Shown: positions 44,049 through 52,723 of the stretch, piece after piece
How positions within the stretch are numbered: the first letter of the stretch is position 1
Layout: each line of letters opens with the position of its first letter
Source: DASRVA01 sp050732875
GTDB taxonomy: Bacteria; Gemmatimonadota; Gemmatimonadetes; JACCXV01; JAHWKZ01
DNA length: 64,000 nt
NCBI GenBank assembly: GCA_050732875.1
Contig: JBOHRQ010000001.1
Location: 1 to 64,000 of the forward strand
Reading direction: 5' to 3'
The notes under the pieces: generated by a model
Databases searched by the model: none
Told to the model about the DNA's origin: nothing
Seen by the model: only the letters and a program-made list of their open reading frames with translations
Made by a program: the position numbers and the translations under genes

Positions 44049-45587
44049 ATGCATCCCATCAGGACCAAGCTCGCCGTCCTGGCCGTCGGCCTGGCCTGCC
44101 TGGCGCTGGGCGTGCTGTTCGCGTCGACCGTGGACCGTACGTCGGGCACGCTGGCCTCCGCCCAGACGGGACAGACCGTCCCTACGACGGAGGCCTCGCT
44201 GCGCGCGACGCAGAACGCGTTCATCAACATCGCCCAGGAAGTCACGCCCTCGGTCGTCTACGTGACCGGTCAGAGGCGCGTGGAAGGCCGAGGCATGGAG
44301 TTCGATCTCGGGCCCTTCGAGGACTTCTTCGAGTTCCGGGAGCCGGAGATCCAGCCCGGCCCCCGCTACCGGCCCAGCGGCGGCTCGGGCGTCGTCGTGC
44401 GCGAGGACGGCTATATCGTCACCAACAATCACGTGGTCGAGGGGATGGAAGGCCTCAAGGTCACGCTGAACGACCGGCGCGAGTTCGATGCGACCATCGT
44501 CGGCCGCGATCCGTCCACCGATCTGGCGGTCCTCAAGATCGAAGCCAGCGGGCTTCACGCCGTGGAGCTCGCCGCTCCCGGCGACATACAGGTCGGCCAA
44601 TGGGTGCTCGCGCTCGGGAACCCGCTCGGGCTCGAGTTCACGATGACGGCGGGCATCGTCAGCGCGATCGGCCGCGGCAATCTCCAGATCATCGACCGTG
44701 GCGATCAGCCGTACGCGATCGAAGACTTCATCCAGACGGACGCCGCCATCAATCCCGGCAACTCGGGTGGTCCGCTGGTCAACATCGACGGCCAGGTCGT
44801 GGGGCTGAATACGGCCATCGCCTCGCGGACGGGCGGCTACCAGGGCTATGGCTTCGCCATCCCGGTCGCGATCGTCCACGAGGTGGCCGGCGAGCTCATC
44901 GAGACCGGCGAGGTCCGGCGCGCGGTGCTCGGCGTTTCCATCCAGCCGGTAACGGCCGCCGATCGTGAGGCGCTCGACCTCCCGTCCGGGACCGGCGTCC
45001 TCATCGCCGACTTCGACTCGCGCGTAGAGGACAACCCGGCGCGCAGGGCGGGGCTCCAGCCCCTGGACGTCGTGCTCGAGGTCGAGGGCCGCACGGTGTC
45101 CACGCCGAGCGAGCTGCAGCAGGCCATCGCCTTCCACGAGCCCGGTGACGAGGTCGAGCTCACGGTGTGGCGCGAGGGCGAGGAAGAGACGGTCGAGGTC
45201 ACGCTCGGCGAGCGTCCGCCGCTCTCCGAGCAGGAGACGCTCGCCAGCCGCGAAGCCACGTCGCGCGAGGCGGCGCTGGGCATGGAGGTCCAGGATCTTC
45301 CCGAGCAGGGCCGCCGCGCCCTCGCCCAGAGGACGAACGTGGACATGACCGCGATCCCCGAGGGGGTCGTGGTGGCGTCCGTCGACCCGCTGGGACCGGC
45401 CTCCGACGCCGGCATCCCGCAGGGGGCGATCATCACGCGAATCGGGCAGCGGCCGATCGGATCGCTCGCGGACTACCGGCAGGCCGTCGAGAATCTGGAG
45501 CCAGGTACAGCGGTGTACTTCCGCATCTTCATCCCCGCCCCGGGAGCGACGGGGCAGCAGTTCCGGGCGCTTCGCGTTCCCGAGTAG
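44049..45587 (+). CDS. HtrA/DegQ-family periplasmic serine protease
   Basis: 512 residues. One N-terminal hydrophobic segment (signal or anchor, about 8-27), trypsin-like domain with the triad H128 (TNNHVV), D158 (STDLAVLK) and S239 (GNSGGPL), then two PDZ domains (about 275-375 and 415-505), the DegP/DegQ plan. It degrades misfolded envelope proteins. The ATG 44049 lies 11 nt after AGGAGG. It has its own -10 box and is followed by a strong palindrome at 45645. In this window the envelope peptidases of families M48, M14 and P1 and the gluzincin barrel protein would share its compartment. Confidence 0.95.
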   Translation: MHPIRTKLAVLAVGLACLALGVLFASTVDRTSGTLASAQTGQTVPTTEASLRATQNAFINIAQEVTPSVVYVTGQRRVEGRGMEFDLGPFEDFFEFREPEIQPGPRYRPSGGSGVVVREDGYIVTNNHVVEGMEGLKVTLNDRREFDATIVGRDPSTDLAVLKIEASGLHAVELAAPGDIQVGQWVLALGNPLGLEFTMTAGIVSAIGRGNLQIIDRGDQPYAIEDFIQTDAAINPGNSGGPLVNIDGQVVGLNTAIASRTGGYQGYGFAIPVAIVHEVAGELIETGEVRRAVLGVSIQPVTAADREALDLPSGTGVLIADFDSRVEDNPARRAGLQPLDVVLEVEGRTVSTPSELQQAIAFHEPGDEVELTVWREGEEETVEVTLGERPPLSEQETLASREATSREAALGMEVQDLPEQGRRALAQRTNVDMTAIPEGVVVASVDPLGPASDAGIPQGAIITRIGQRPIGSLADYRQAVENLEPGTAVYFRIFIPAPGATGQQFRALRVPE

Positions 45588-45644
45588 GGGGCCGGCAGGT
45601 CCGAGGTGAGGTCGCCGTCCCTGACGAGGGGCGGCAAAGCGAGC

Positions 45645-45670
45645 GGAGGCGGGACGATCGTCCCGCCTCC
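45645..45670 (+). terminator. Perfect palindrome after htrA, probable terminator
   Basis: GGAGGCGGGACGATCGTCCC continued by GCCTCC forms a fully symmetrical 26-nt sequence (45645-45670) followed by TCGTTCTGG. It is 58 nt after the htrA stop. The T run is weak. Apart from this, 45588-45807 holds no gene. Confidence 0.7.
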
Positions 45671-45807
45671 TCGTTCTGGCACCCCGCCGATTCCTCACCC
45701 CGGCAATGGCTTCCGCCTTGGTCCCCTCCGGACCTCCACCTTATCTTGAGCCTTGTGTGGTTCCCCCGCGACGGCCGCGGTCGCGGAAGGACGCGGAAAA
45801 GCGCGGG

Positions 45808-45894
45808 GCGAGAGTGGTGGAACTGGTAGACACGCAAGCCTTAGGAGCTTGTGGCCTGATGGCCGTGGGGGTTCGAGTCCCCCCTCTCGCACCA
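45808..45894 (+). tRNA. tRNA-Leu (anticodon UAG)
   Basis: 87 nt including an encoded CCA. Acceptor GCGAGAG pairs with CTCTCGC; anticodon stem CAAGC/GCTTG encloses the loop CTTAGGA, giving anticodon TAG (UAG), which reads CUN leucine codons. A long variable arm with GGCC-TGAT-GGCC is the class II feature of tRNA-Leu. The T arm GGGGG-TTCGAGT-CCCCC is intact. It lies 23 nt before the trigger factor gene and may be cut from the same transcript. Confidence 0.97.
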
Positions 45895-45917
45895 TAGCCC
45901 GGCATCGAGGGAGAGGC

Positions 45918-47261
45918 GTGAGCACGCAGAAGATCGAAAGCGAAACCGGCGCTCCGGCCATCCGCAGCGAGGTCGAGGAGATCGAGCGCTGGCGGCGTCG
46001 CATGGAGGTGCACGTGCCGTCGGCCCACGCACACCGGGTGCGTCGGCATCGGGTCCGCGATTACGCCCGTCGGTCCCGGCTCAAGGGTTTCCGCCCCGGG
46101 AAGGCCCCGGAGGCCCTCGTCGAGCGGCAGTTCAGCGAGGAGATCGAGCGCGACGTGCTCCAGGACCTCGTCCGCGAGGGCTTCGAGTCGGGGGTCCGGG
46201 AGACCGGGCTGGACCCGATCGGCGCGCCGCGCTTCCGGAACGTCCACTGGACAGCCGGGGGCGATCTCGAATTTGCCGCCGAGTTCGATGTGCGGCCCGA
46301 GATCGAGCTGGGGCGGACGACCGGATTCCGTGTCCAGGAGCCGCGGCAGGCGGTGGGCGACGCCGATGTCGAGCGCGTGATCGAGCGTTTGCGGCACGAG
46401 CGGGCCGACTGGACCCCGGTGGACCGTGCCGCCGGCGCCGGCGACCGTGTGCGGTTCGACAGCGTGCCGCTGGACGACGAGGACCGGCCGATGGACAGCG
46501 AGCGGATCGAAGATCACGTCGTCGAGCTCGGGACCGACAGCGTGCTGCCCGATTTCGAGGCCGGACTCATGGGACGCGCGGCCGGCGAGGAGACGCGGTT
46601 CCAGGTACGCTTCCCGGACGATCATCGCAACGAGTTCCTGCGCAGTCGGACCCGCACCTTCCACGTCCGGATCGAGGAGGTCAGCCAGCGGTCCCTGCCG
46701 GACCTCGACGATGCGTTCGCCCACTCCCTGGGCCCGGCGTTCGATTCCATGGCCGCCCTGCGCGAGCGGCTCCACAAAAACCTCGAGGAGGAGGTTCGGC
46801 AGGGGGCGCGCCGCGACGTCAACGAGCAGCTCATCGACGAGATCATCGCCGCCAATCGGATCGACCTCCCGGAGAGCATGATCGACCAGTACCTGGGGAA
46901 CCTGCTGGCGGATCGGGGTCCCCGCGAGGAGGGTCACGAGGACCGGGAAGATGGCGAACGGGCGGCCGAGATCCGGGAGGCCTTGCGGCCGGGCGCGCTG
47001 CGCGCTCTCCAGCGACATCATATCTTGAGCCACATCGCCGATCGTGAGCAGCTCGGCGCCACGGACGCGGACGTCGACGCGGCCATCGCCGAGCGGATTG
47101 ATCCCGAGAAGACCTCGGTCGCCGAGGCCCGGCGCCGCCTGACGAGATCCGGGGAGATCGACGACCTGCGATTCCATCTGACCATGGAGCGTGTTTTCGA
47201 GTGGCTGCGCGAGCGCTCCGAGGTTACATCCATCGAAGCCCCGAACGACGAAAGCGATTAG
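45918..47261 (+). CDS. tig: Trigger factor (ribosome-associated chaperone, peptidyl-prolyl isomerase)
   Basis: 447 residues. The ribosome-docking signature GFRPGKAP lies near residue 60. The middle PPIase domain is seen as AGDRVRFDSVPLDDEDR and VLPDFEAGLMGRAAGEE; the C-terminal helical arms follow. It binds nascent chains at the exit tunnel. GTG 45918 is preceded by GGGAGAGG. Standard order tig-clpP-clpX follows, with 24-nt and 6-nt gaps. The body is unusually Arg/Glu/Asp-rich, consistent with the high G+C. Confidence 0.94.
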   Translation: MSTQKIESETGAPAIRSEVEEIERWRRRMEVHVPSAHAHRVRRHRVRDYARRSRLKGFRPGKAPEALVERQFSEEIERDVLQDLVREGFESGVRETGLDPIGAPRFRNVHWTAGGDLEFAAEFDVRPEIELGRTTGFRVQEPRQAVGDADVERVIERLRHERADWTPVDRAAGAGDRVRFDSVPLDDEDRPMDSERIEDHVVELGTDSVLPDFEAGLMGRAAGEETRFQVRFPDDHRNEFLRSRTRTFHVRIEEVSQRSLPDLDDAFAHSLGPAFDSMAALRERLHKNLEEEVRQGARRDVNEQLIDEIIAANRIDLPESMIDQYLGNLLADRGPREEGHEDREDGERAAEIREALRPGALRALQRHHILSHIADREQLGATDADVDAAIAERIDPEKTSVAEARRRLTRSGEIDDLRFHLTMERVFEWLRERSEVTSIEAPNDESD

Positions 47262-47285
47262 TTTGTTGGTCAAGGAGAGACGGAT

Positions 47286-47951
47286 ATGCCACTGATTCCC
47301 ATTGTCGTCGAGCGCACCGGGAGGGGAGAGCGGTCCTACGACATCTACTCCCGCCTGCTGAAGGACCGGATCGTCTTCCTGGGGACGCCGATCACCGACG
47401 AGATCGCGAACCTGGTGATCGCACAGCTTCTGTTCCTGCAGGCCGAGGCGCCCGACAAGGACGTGAACCTCTACATCAATAGTCCCGGCGGGGTGGCCTC
47501 GGCCGCGCTGGCCATCTACGACACGATGCAGTATCTGGAGAACGACATCTCCACCATGTGCATGGGGATGGCGGCCTCGGCGGGGGCGCTCCTGCTGGCG
47601 GCGGGAACGGCCGGCAAGCGCTTCGCGCTGCCCCATTCCCGGGTCATGATCCATCAGCCGCTGGGCGGAGCCCAGGGACAGGCGACCGACATCGAGATCC
47701 AGGCTCGCGAGATCCTGCACCTCAAGGAAAAGCAGATCGAGATCCTGGCCCGGCACACGAACCGGACCACGGACCGACTGCGTCAGGACATGGAGCGCAA
47801 CTTCTGGATGAGCTCCGAGGAAGCGCGAGATTATGGCATGGTTGATGCTGTTTTGATCCCCCGGCACCCCGGCGACGACGGCCGCCCGTCGGAGGACGGC
47901 AAGGCAAGGGCCGAGGTCGTCGAGGCGAGCACGGCGGAGGACGAGGACTAG
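47286..47951 (+). CDS. clpP: ATP-dependent Clp protease proteolytic subunit
   Basis: 221 residues. Catalytic triad S98 (GMAASAGALLL), H123 (RVMIHQPLGG) and Asp about 168 (LRQDMERN); INSPGGVASAALAIYD is the conserved strand. It forms the tetradecameric chamber that works with ClpX. A C-terminal tail of about 25 mostly charged residues exceeds the E. coli protein. ATG 47286 follows AAGGAGAG with good spacing. Between tig and clpX. Confidence 0.97.
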   Translation: MPLIPIVVERTGRGERSYDIYSRLLKDRIVFLGTPITDEIANLVIAQLLFLQAEAPDKDVNLYINSPGGVASAALAIYDTMQYLENDISTMCMGMAASAGALLLAAGTAGKRFALPHSRVMIHQPLGGAQGQATDIEIQAREILHLKEKQIEILARHTNRTTDRLRQDMERNFWMSSEEARDYGMVDAVLIPRHPGDDGRPSEDGKARAEVVEASTAEDED

Positions 47952-47957
47952 GCGCGA

Positions 47958-49256
47958 ATGGCGAGCGGATACGACAACCGCGGCGGCTCCGGACGTGACG
48001 AGCTGCGCTGCTCCTTCTGCGGAAAGAGCAAGGAGCACGTCCAGAAGTTCATCTCCGGACCCTCGGTCTACATCTGCAACGAGTGCATCAAGCTCTGCAA
48101 CGAGATCCTCCAGGAGGAGGCCCTGCAGGGCCAGGCGGCCCCGCTCCAGGAGCTGCCGTCGCCGCACAACATCAAGGAGCACCTCGACCAGTACGTGATC
48201 GGCCAGGAGCGCGCGAAGAAGAGCCTGGCGGTAGCGGTCTACAACCACTACAAGCGCATCAACACGCGCCCGGAGGACGACGTCGAGATCGAGAAGTCGA
48301 ACATCCTCCTGATCGGGCCCACCGGCGTGGGCAAGACGCTCCTCGCCCAAACCCTTGCGCGGTTCCTGCAGGTGCCGTTCACGATCGCCGACGCCACGAC
48401 GCTGACCGAGGCCGGCTACGTCGGAGAAGATGTGGAGAACATCATCGTGCGCCTGCTCCAGGCGGCGAACTACAACGTCGCCGAAGCCGAGCGTGGCATC
48501 ATCTACATCGACGAGCTCGACAAGATCGCCCGCAAGAGCGAGAACCCTTCCATCACGCGGGACGTCTCGGGAGAAGGCGTGCAACAGGCGCTGCTCAAGA
48601 TCCTCGAGGGCACGGTGGCTTCGGTTCCCCCGCAGGGAGGCCGCAAGCACCCGCAGCAGGAGTACATCCAGGTCGACACGCGCAACATCCTGTTCATCTG
48701 CGGGGGCGCCTTCGACGGCCTGGAGAAGATCGTGCAGCGCCGGACCGACGCGCAGGTGATCGGCTTCAGCCGGCAGCCTCGCCACGCCACGAGCATGGAG
48801 CTAATCCGGGAGCTGCTGGCCAAGGTCGAGCCCGAGGACCTCATCCACTACGGACTGATCCCGGAGCTGGTGGGGCGGCTCCCGGTGGTCGCCAGCCTGG
48901 ATCCGCTGGACGTCGAAACGCTGGTCGAGATCCTCGTCCGGCCGCGCAACGCGCTTCTCAAGCAGTATCGACGCCTCTTCGAGCTGGAGGATGTCACGCT
49001 GACGTTCCAGGCCGAGGCGATCCAGGCCATCGCCGAGCGCTCGGCCGATCGCAAGACCGGCGCCCGCGGCCTGCGGGCGGTGGTGGAGGAAACCATGCTG
49101 GAGATCATGTTCGACATCCCCTCGCGGTCGGACATCGAGGAGGTCGTGATCACGCGTGAAACCGTCCTCGAGCGCAAGCCCCCCATCTTCGTGCTAAAGC
49201 GCTCCACCGGCCGGCGCCCGGGCCCGGAGTCGGCCACGCAGGCCCGGGAGGCCTGA
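47958..49256 (+). CDS. clpX: ATP-dependent Clp protease ATPase subunit ClpX
   Basis: 432 residues. N-terminal zinc-binding domain C18/C21/C40/C43 (RCSFCGKS, YICNECIK), Walker A GPTGVGKT (120-127), Walker B IIYIDELDKIA, pore and sensor regions, LVGRLPVVASL. It unfolds substrates and feeds them to ClpP. It starts 6 nt after clpP and its stop TGA overlaps the proposed CTG start of engB. Confidence 0.97.
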   Translation: MASGYDNRGGSGRDELRCSFCGKSKEHVQKFISGPSVYICNECIKLCNEILQEEALQGQAAPLQELPSPHNIKEHLDQYVIGQERAKKSLAVAVYNHYKRINTRPEDDVEIEKSNILLIGPTGVGKTLLAQTLARFLQVPFTIADATTLTEAGYVGEDVENIIVRLLQAANYNVAEAERGIIYIDELDKIARKSENPSITRDVSGEGVQQALLKILEGTVASVPPQGGRKHPQQEYIQVDTRNILFICGGAFDGLEKIVQRRTDAQVIGFSRQPRHATSMELIRELLAKVEPEDLIHYGLIPELVGRLPVVASLDPLDVETLVEILVRPRNALLKQYRRLFELEDVTLTFQAEAIQAIAERSADRKTGARGLRAVVEETMLEIMFDIPSRSDIEEVVITRETVLERKPPIFVLKRSTGRRPGPESATQAREA

Positions 49257-49852
49257 CCCTCCCTGTCGAGCAGGTTCGGCTCGCGCTGACGACCACCGCC
49301 GCGCGCGAGCGGCCCAGCCCCGAGCTCTCCGAGATCGCCTTCACAGGGCGCTCCAACGTCGGGAAATCCTCGCTGCTGAACACGCTCCTGCGGCGCAAGA
49401 ACTTCGCCCGTACGAGCCGCACGCCGGGGCGGACCCGCGCCATTCATTACTATCGGGTGGGGGATCGGTGTTACTTCGTCGACCTCCCCGGCTACGGGTA
49501 CGCCGCCGTTCCGGAAGCGGTCAAGCGAGGCTGGTCCCCGATGATCGAGGAGTACCTCGAGGTCAGCCCGCGGCTGGTCGGCATCCTGTCTCTCATCGAT
49601 GGCCGGCGGTTGCCGACACCTCTCGATCGGCGGATGATCGCCTGGCTCGCCGAGCGCGGTCTGCCGACGCTCGTCGTCCTCACCAAGGCCGACAAGGTTC
49701 CGCGGGCACGACGGCCGGCACAGCTTCACGAGACCGCCGGGAGCCTTGGCCTGGATCGGGATCAGGTGCTATGGTTCTCGGCGCACACGGGCGAGGGCCG
49801 CGACGCGGTTCTCGGCGCGGCTGAAGATCTCCTGGAGGACAGGCAGGGATGA
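49253..49852 (+). CDS. engB: Ribosome-biogenesis GTPase EngB/YsxC, CTG start proposed
   Basis: 199 residues if started at CTG 49253. G1 is GRSNVGKSSLLN, G3 is DLPGYGYAAV, G4 is TKADKV, G5 FSAHTGEG: a complete TRAFAC GTPase for large-subunit assembly. The only ATG/GTG/TTG in frame (GTG 49457) would delete G1 and G2. No usual start occurs upstream either, as the frame runs antisense to nothing but back through clpX. CTG 49253 overlaps the clpX stop as CTGA, has GGGAGG immediately upstream, and gives the family's normal N-terminus of about 32 residues before G1. Confidence 0.9.
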   Translation: MTLPVEQVRLALTTTAARERPSPELSEIAFTGRSNVGKSSLLNTLLRRKNFARTSRTPGRTRAIHYYRVGDRCYFVDLPGYGYAAVPEAVKRGWSPMIEEYLEVSPRLVGILSLIDGRRLPTPLDRRMIAWLAERGLPTLVVLTKADKVPRARRPAQLHETAGSLGLDRDQVLWFSAHTGEGRDAVLGAAEDLLEDRQG

Positions 49853-50499
49853 GCCATCGACTCTGGATCGGAATGGCGCTCGGCTCGCTGGCCTGCGCCG
49901 CCCCGGCACAGGAGACGCCACCCGCCGGGGATGTCGCCGTCGCCGACTCGGCCCCCCAGATCGCCGTGGCGCCGGTCACCGGGACGCGCTCGGCGGGCAC
50001 GCTGAGCTGGGAGGAGCTCAGCGTCCGCATGGTCGGGCGGGAGACCAGCGCCGGGCTCCGGATCGACGTCACCACGCTCGAGGACTACATGCTCGACGTC
50101 GCCGCCCCGGACATCCGGAGCTATCTCCTCGACCTGAAGGTGCGCGCCCGGGACCAGAGCGGGATCTCCGAGCGCGCCGCCGGGGAGATGAAGTCGTTCC
50201 TGGTGGGCTTCACGGGATTCGAGAAGGAGGTCCACTACGACCCGACCCTCCTCCACATCCGCAGCGAGGCCTCGACCTTCTATCCCCTCCACATCGTCCC
50301 TGTGAGCCGCGGCTTCGAGCGCCGCGTCGTGGACCTCTACCAGACCGTCTACGCGGTCTACCTGTTCGAACCGTCGGTGGACCTGAACGCGACCCTGGAC
50401 TTCCGCTACGCCGAGCTGTCCTCCGGTTCGGCCTGGCGCTCGCTCGTGAATCGCGTCAATCGCGCGCAGGCGCGCCGCGAGCGGGATACGGGGCGCTAG
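49849..50499 (+). CDS. Exported protein of unknown function
   Basis: 216 residues, family not recognised. N-terminal signal with a Cys at GSLACAAP (an imperfect lipobox). After a low-complexity stretch to about 50 comes a mixed alpha/beta domain including MLDVAAPDIRSYLLDLKVRA and FLVGFTGFEKEVHYDPTLLH. The ATG 49849 overlaps the engB stop as ATGA, so translation is coupled. Its last 4 nt overlap the convergent sigma-54 regulator gene. Confidence 0.72.
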   Translation: MSHRLWIGMALGSLACAAPAQETPPAGDVAVADSAPQIAVAPVTGTRSAGTLSWEELSVRMVGRETSAGLRIDVTTLEDYMLDVAAPDIRSYLLDLKVRARDQSGISERAAGEMKSFLVGFTGFEKEVHYDPTLLHIRSEASTFYPLHIVPVSRGFERRVVDLYQTVYAVYLFEPSVDLNATLDFRYAELSSGSAWRSLVNRVNRAQARRERDTGR

Positions 50500-52094
50500 A
50501 GCTCGTATTCCTTGATCTTTCTGTAAAGAGTCCGCTCCCCGATCCCCAGGATCTCGGCCGCACGGCGACGGTTGCCGTGCACCGACTCCAGGGTGCGCGC
50601 GATCGCCATCCGCTCGAGATCGTCGAGCGACATCCCGACCCGGAAGCTGGCCTCCCCTTCCCCGTCGCGTTCCGCGGCCTCTTCGGCCGCGGCCGTCTCG
50701 GGACCGCTCTGACGCACATTTCCGCCTTCACCCTCCACCTCGACCGCCCTCACCCAGGAGACCTCGCGGCCGACGTTCTCGACCAGCGACCGCAGCTCCG
50801 CGTGTCCTCGCCTCAGGTCGTTCAGCTCGCCCTTGAGGTCGCGGTACATGTAGCCCAACAGGGTCTCGAGTCGCTTCCCGTCGGCTTCCTCCACGGCTCC
50901 GGCCTCGCCCAGGGCGACGGGCAGCAGCCGCTCGGGATTGGCCCGCTCGTAGATCTCCTCGGGGATGTCCCGCGGCCGGATCTTCGTCCCCGGCGTCAGG
51001 ACCAGCATGCTCTCGACCAGATTGCGCAGCTCGCGGACGTTGCCGGGCCAGTCGTAGTTCTGGAGGATCGCCATCGCCTCGTCCGTGATCCCCACGAACC
51101 GCCGGTCGTTCTCGCGGCAGAAACGCTGCACGAAGTGGTGGATGAGGAGCGGGACGTCCTCGCGCCGCTCGCGAAGCGGCGGCACGCGGACCGCGAGGAC
51201 GTTGAGCCGGTAGTAGAGATCCCGGCGGAACTCGCCCGCCTCCACGGCCGCGGCGAGATCCTTGTTGGTCGCGGCGATCACGCGAACGTCGACGCGGATC
51301 GGCACGGATCCGCCCACGCGCATGAACTCCCGCTCCTCGATCGCGCGCAGCAGCCTGACCTGCGTCGGCGGCGCCATCTCCCCCACCTCGTCGAGGAACA
51401 GGGTGCCCCGGTCGGCGATCTCGAAGCGACCCTTCCGGAGGCTTACGGCGCCCGTGAAGGCCCCCTTCTCGTGACCGAAGAGCTCCGACTCGAGCAGGCT
51501 CTCCGTCAGGGCCGCGCAGTTCACCGGGATGAACGGGCGCTCGGCCCGCGGCGACAGGTCGTGGATCGCGCGGGCGATGAGCTCCTTTCCGGTCCCGCTC
51601 TCGCCTTCGATCAGCACCGTGCTGCTCACCGGCGCGAATTGAGCCACGCGCTCCAGCACCACCTTGATCGCCTCGGAGCGCCCCACGATGTGGGTCCGCC
51701 CGACCAGACGCTCGCGGGCGAGCAGGCGCCTGGCGATCATCGTCAGCTCGTCCGCGTCGAACGGCTTGCCGAGCAGCTCGTCGATGCCGAGCCGCCGATA
51801 GCGCTCGGACCGTTCGGGCTCCGCGCGATCGACGAGCCCCAGGATGGCGACCGGGGCCGAGGCCTCGGACACCCCCCTCAGGAAATCCGTCGTCGTCGGC
51901 TCCGACAAGCCACCGGTGAGGACGATGAGCGCCTCCCGCTCGGCACCCACGACGCGCTCGCGGATCTCCTTCAGCGAGTCGAGGATCTCGACGTCGAGGC
52001 CGGCGCCTGACAGGGTCCGCTCGGCTCTGACTGCGAACTCCGGGTCGTAGCGGCTGACCAGGACCCGTCCGGCCGGCCGCTCGACGGCGTTCAT
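50496..52094 (-). CDS. Sigma-54-dependent activator with degenerate receiver domain
   Basis: 532 residues. The N-terminal 125 residues keep the receiver fold (VLVSRYDPEF, GIDELLGKPFDADEL with Lys110) but the phospho-acceptor strand reads ALIVLTGG, with no Asp. The AAA+ domain is complete: Walker A GESGTGKE (164-171), GAFTGA (211-216), Walker B GTLFLDEVGE. A long Glu-rich linker (about 400-475) precedes a Fis-type HTH (NRRRAAEILGIGERTLYRKI). It is probably controlled by protein or ligand binding, not phosphorylation. ATG 52094 overlaps the mogA stop as ATGA. Confidence 0.91.
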   Translation of the reverse strand: MNAVERPAGRVLVSRYDPEFAVRAERTLSGAGLDVEILDSLKEIRERVVGAEREALIVLTGGLSEPTTTDFLRGVSEASAPVAILGLVDRAEPERSERYRRLGIDELLGKPFDADELTMIARRLLARERLVGRTHIVGRSEAIKVVLERVAQFAPVSSTVLIEGESGTGKELIARAIHDLSPRAERPFIPVNCAALTESLLESELFGHEKGAFTGAVSLRKGRFEIADRGTLFLDEVGEMAPPTQVRLLRAIEEREFMRVGGSVPIRVDVRVIAATNKDLAAAVEAGEFRRDLYYRLNVLAVRVPPLRERREDVPLLIHHFVQRFCRENDRRFVGITDEAMAILQNYDWPGNVRELRNLVESMLVLTPGTKIRPRDIPEEIYERANPERLLPVALGEAGAVEEADGKRLETLLGYMYRDLKGELNDLRRGHAELRSLVENVGREVSWVRAVEVEGEGGNVRQSGPETAAAEEAAERDGEGEASFRVGMSLDDLERMAIARTLESVHGNRRRAAEILGIGERTLYRKIKEYEL

Positions 52095-52621
52095 GCGCGG
52101 TCCGCCGCGTGGTGCTCGTCCGGAGTCGCCGTCGTCCCCGCGATCAGGCTGACCGCGTGGTCGAGCACGGGGGCCAGGACGTCGAAGGTCTGGGAGACCG
52201 CGCGAGGGCTCCCCGGCAGGTTGATGAGCAGCGTCCGGCCGCGGATGGCGGCCGTGGCGCGCGACAGCATCGCGTGCGGCGTGCGCTCGATCGAGGAGGC
52301 GCGGAGCGCCTCGGCGATCCCGGGGACCTCGCGGTCGGCGATCCGGCGGGTGGCGTCCGGGGTCACGTCGCGCGGGGCGAGGCCGGTGCCGCCCGTCGTC
52401 AGCACGAGGACGATCCCGTCGTCGTCGGCCAGCCGACTCAGGACCCGGACGATCGCCTCGGCGTCATCGGGCGTCACCTCGGTGGCGACGGTCCAGCCCG
52501 CGTCCCTCAGGTGCTGGGCGAGCTGGGGTCCCGACTCGTCCTCGGCGATTCCCGCGGCGACCCGGTCGCTCACCGTGACCACGGCCGCACGCCGCTCGTG
52601 GTGTGCCATTTCGGCAGGCAT
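52091..52621 (-). CDS. MogA/MoaB-family molybdopterin adenylyltransferase
   Basis: 176 residues. The binding loop LTTGGTGLAPRDVTPDA and the strand TLLINLPGSPRAVSQ identify the MPT-binding fold that adenylates molybdopterin during molybdenum cofactor synthesis. AAVVTVSDRVAAGIAEDESG is the opening strand. ATG 52621 or ATG 52609 may be the start; neither has a clear ribosome binding site. No other moa/moe gene is in the window. It is coupled to the sigma-54 regulator downstream by ATGA. Confidence 0.88.
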   Translation of the reverse strand: MPAEMAHHERRAAVVTVSDRVAAGIAEDESGPQLAQHLRDAGWTVATEVTPDDAEAIVRVLSRLADDDGIVLVLTTGGTGLAPRDVTPDATRRIADREVPGIAEALRASSIERTPHAMLSRATAAIRGRTLLINLPGSPRAVSQTFDVLAPVLDHAVSLIAGTTATPDEHHAADRA

Positions 52622-52697
52622 CGGTCGGAAGATACGGCCCCCGAGGGCAAGGACCAGCCCCCGGGCTGGCGGGTCGGGGGATCCAGGAGGGTGATCG

Positions 52698-52723
52698 AAA
52701 AAAACTCCGCCGGGGCTCAGCGG
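52698..52723 (-). terminator. T-rich terminator after the nuclease gene
   Basis: On the minus strand CCGC pairs with GCGG around a 9-nt loop overlapping the nuclease stop codon, followed by AG and seven T (complement of 52698-52704). The stem is short but the T run is the longest nearby, and it closes the operon that starts at topA. Confidence 0.6.

Noticed and set aside
45808..45894. tRNA-Leu as an integration hot spot
   Set aside because: No integrase or direct repeat of the tRNA 3' end was found downstream; it is followed by native tig-clpPX.
45741..48785. A 1014-codon open frame antisense to tig, clpP and clpX
   Set aside because: Shadow of third-position G/C in conserved sense genes; no start signal or recognisable domain.
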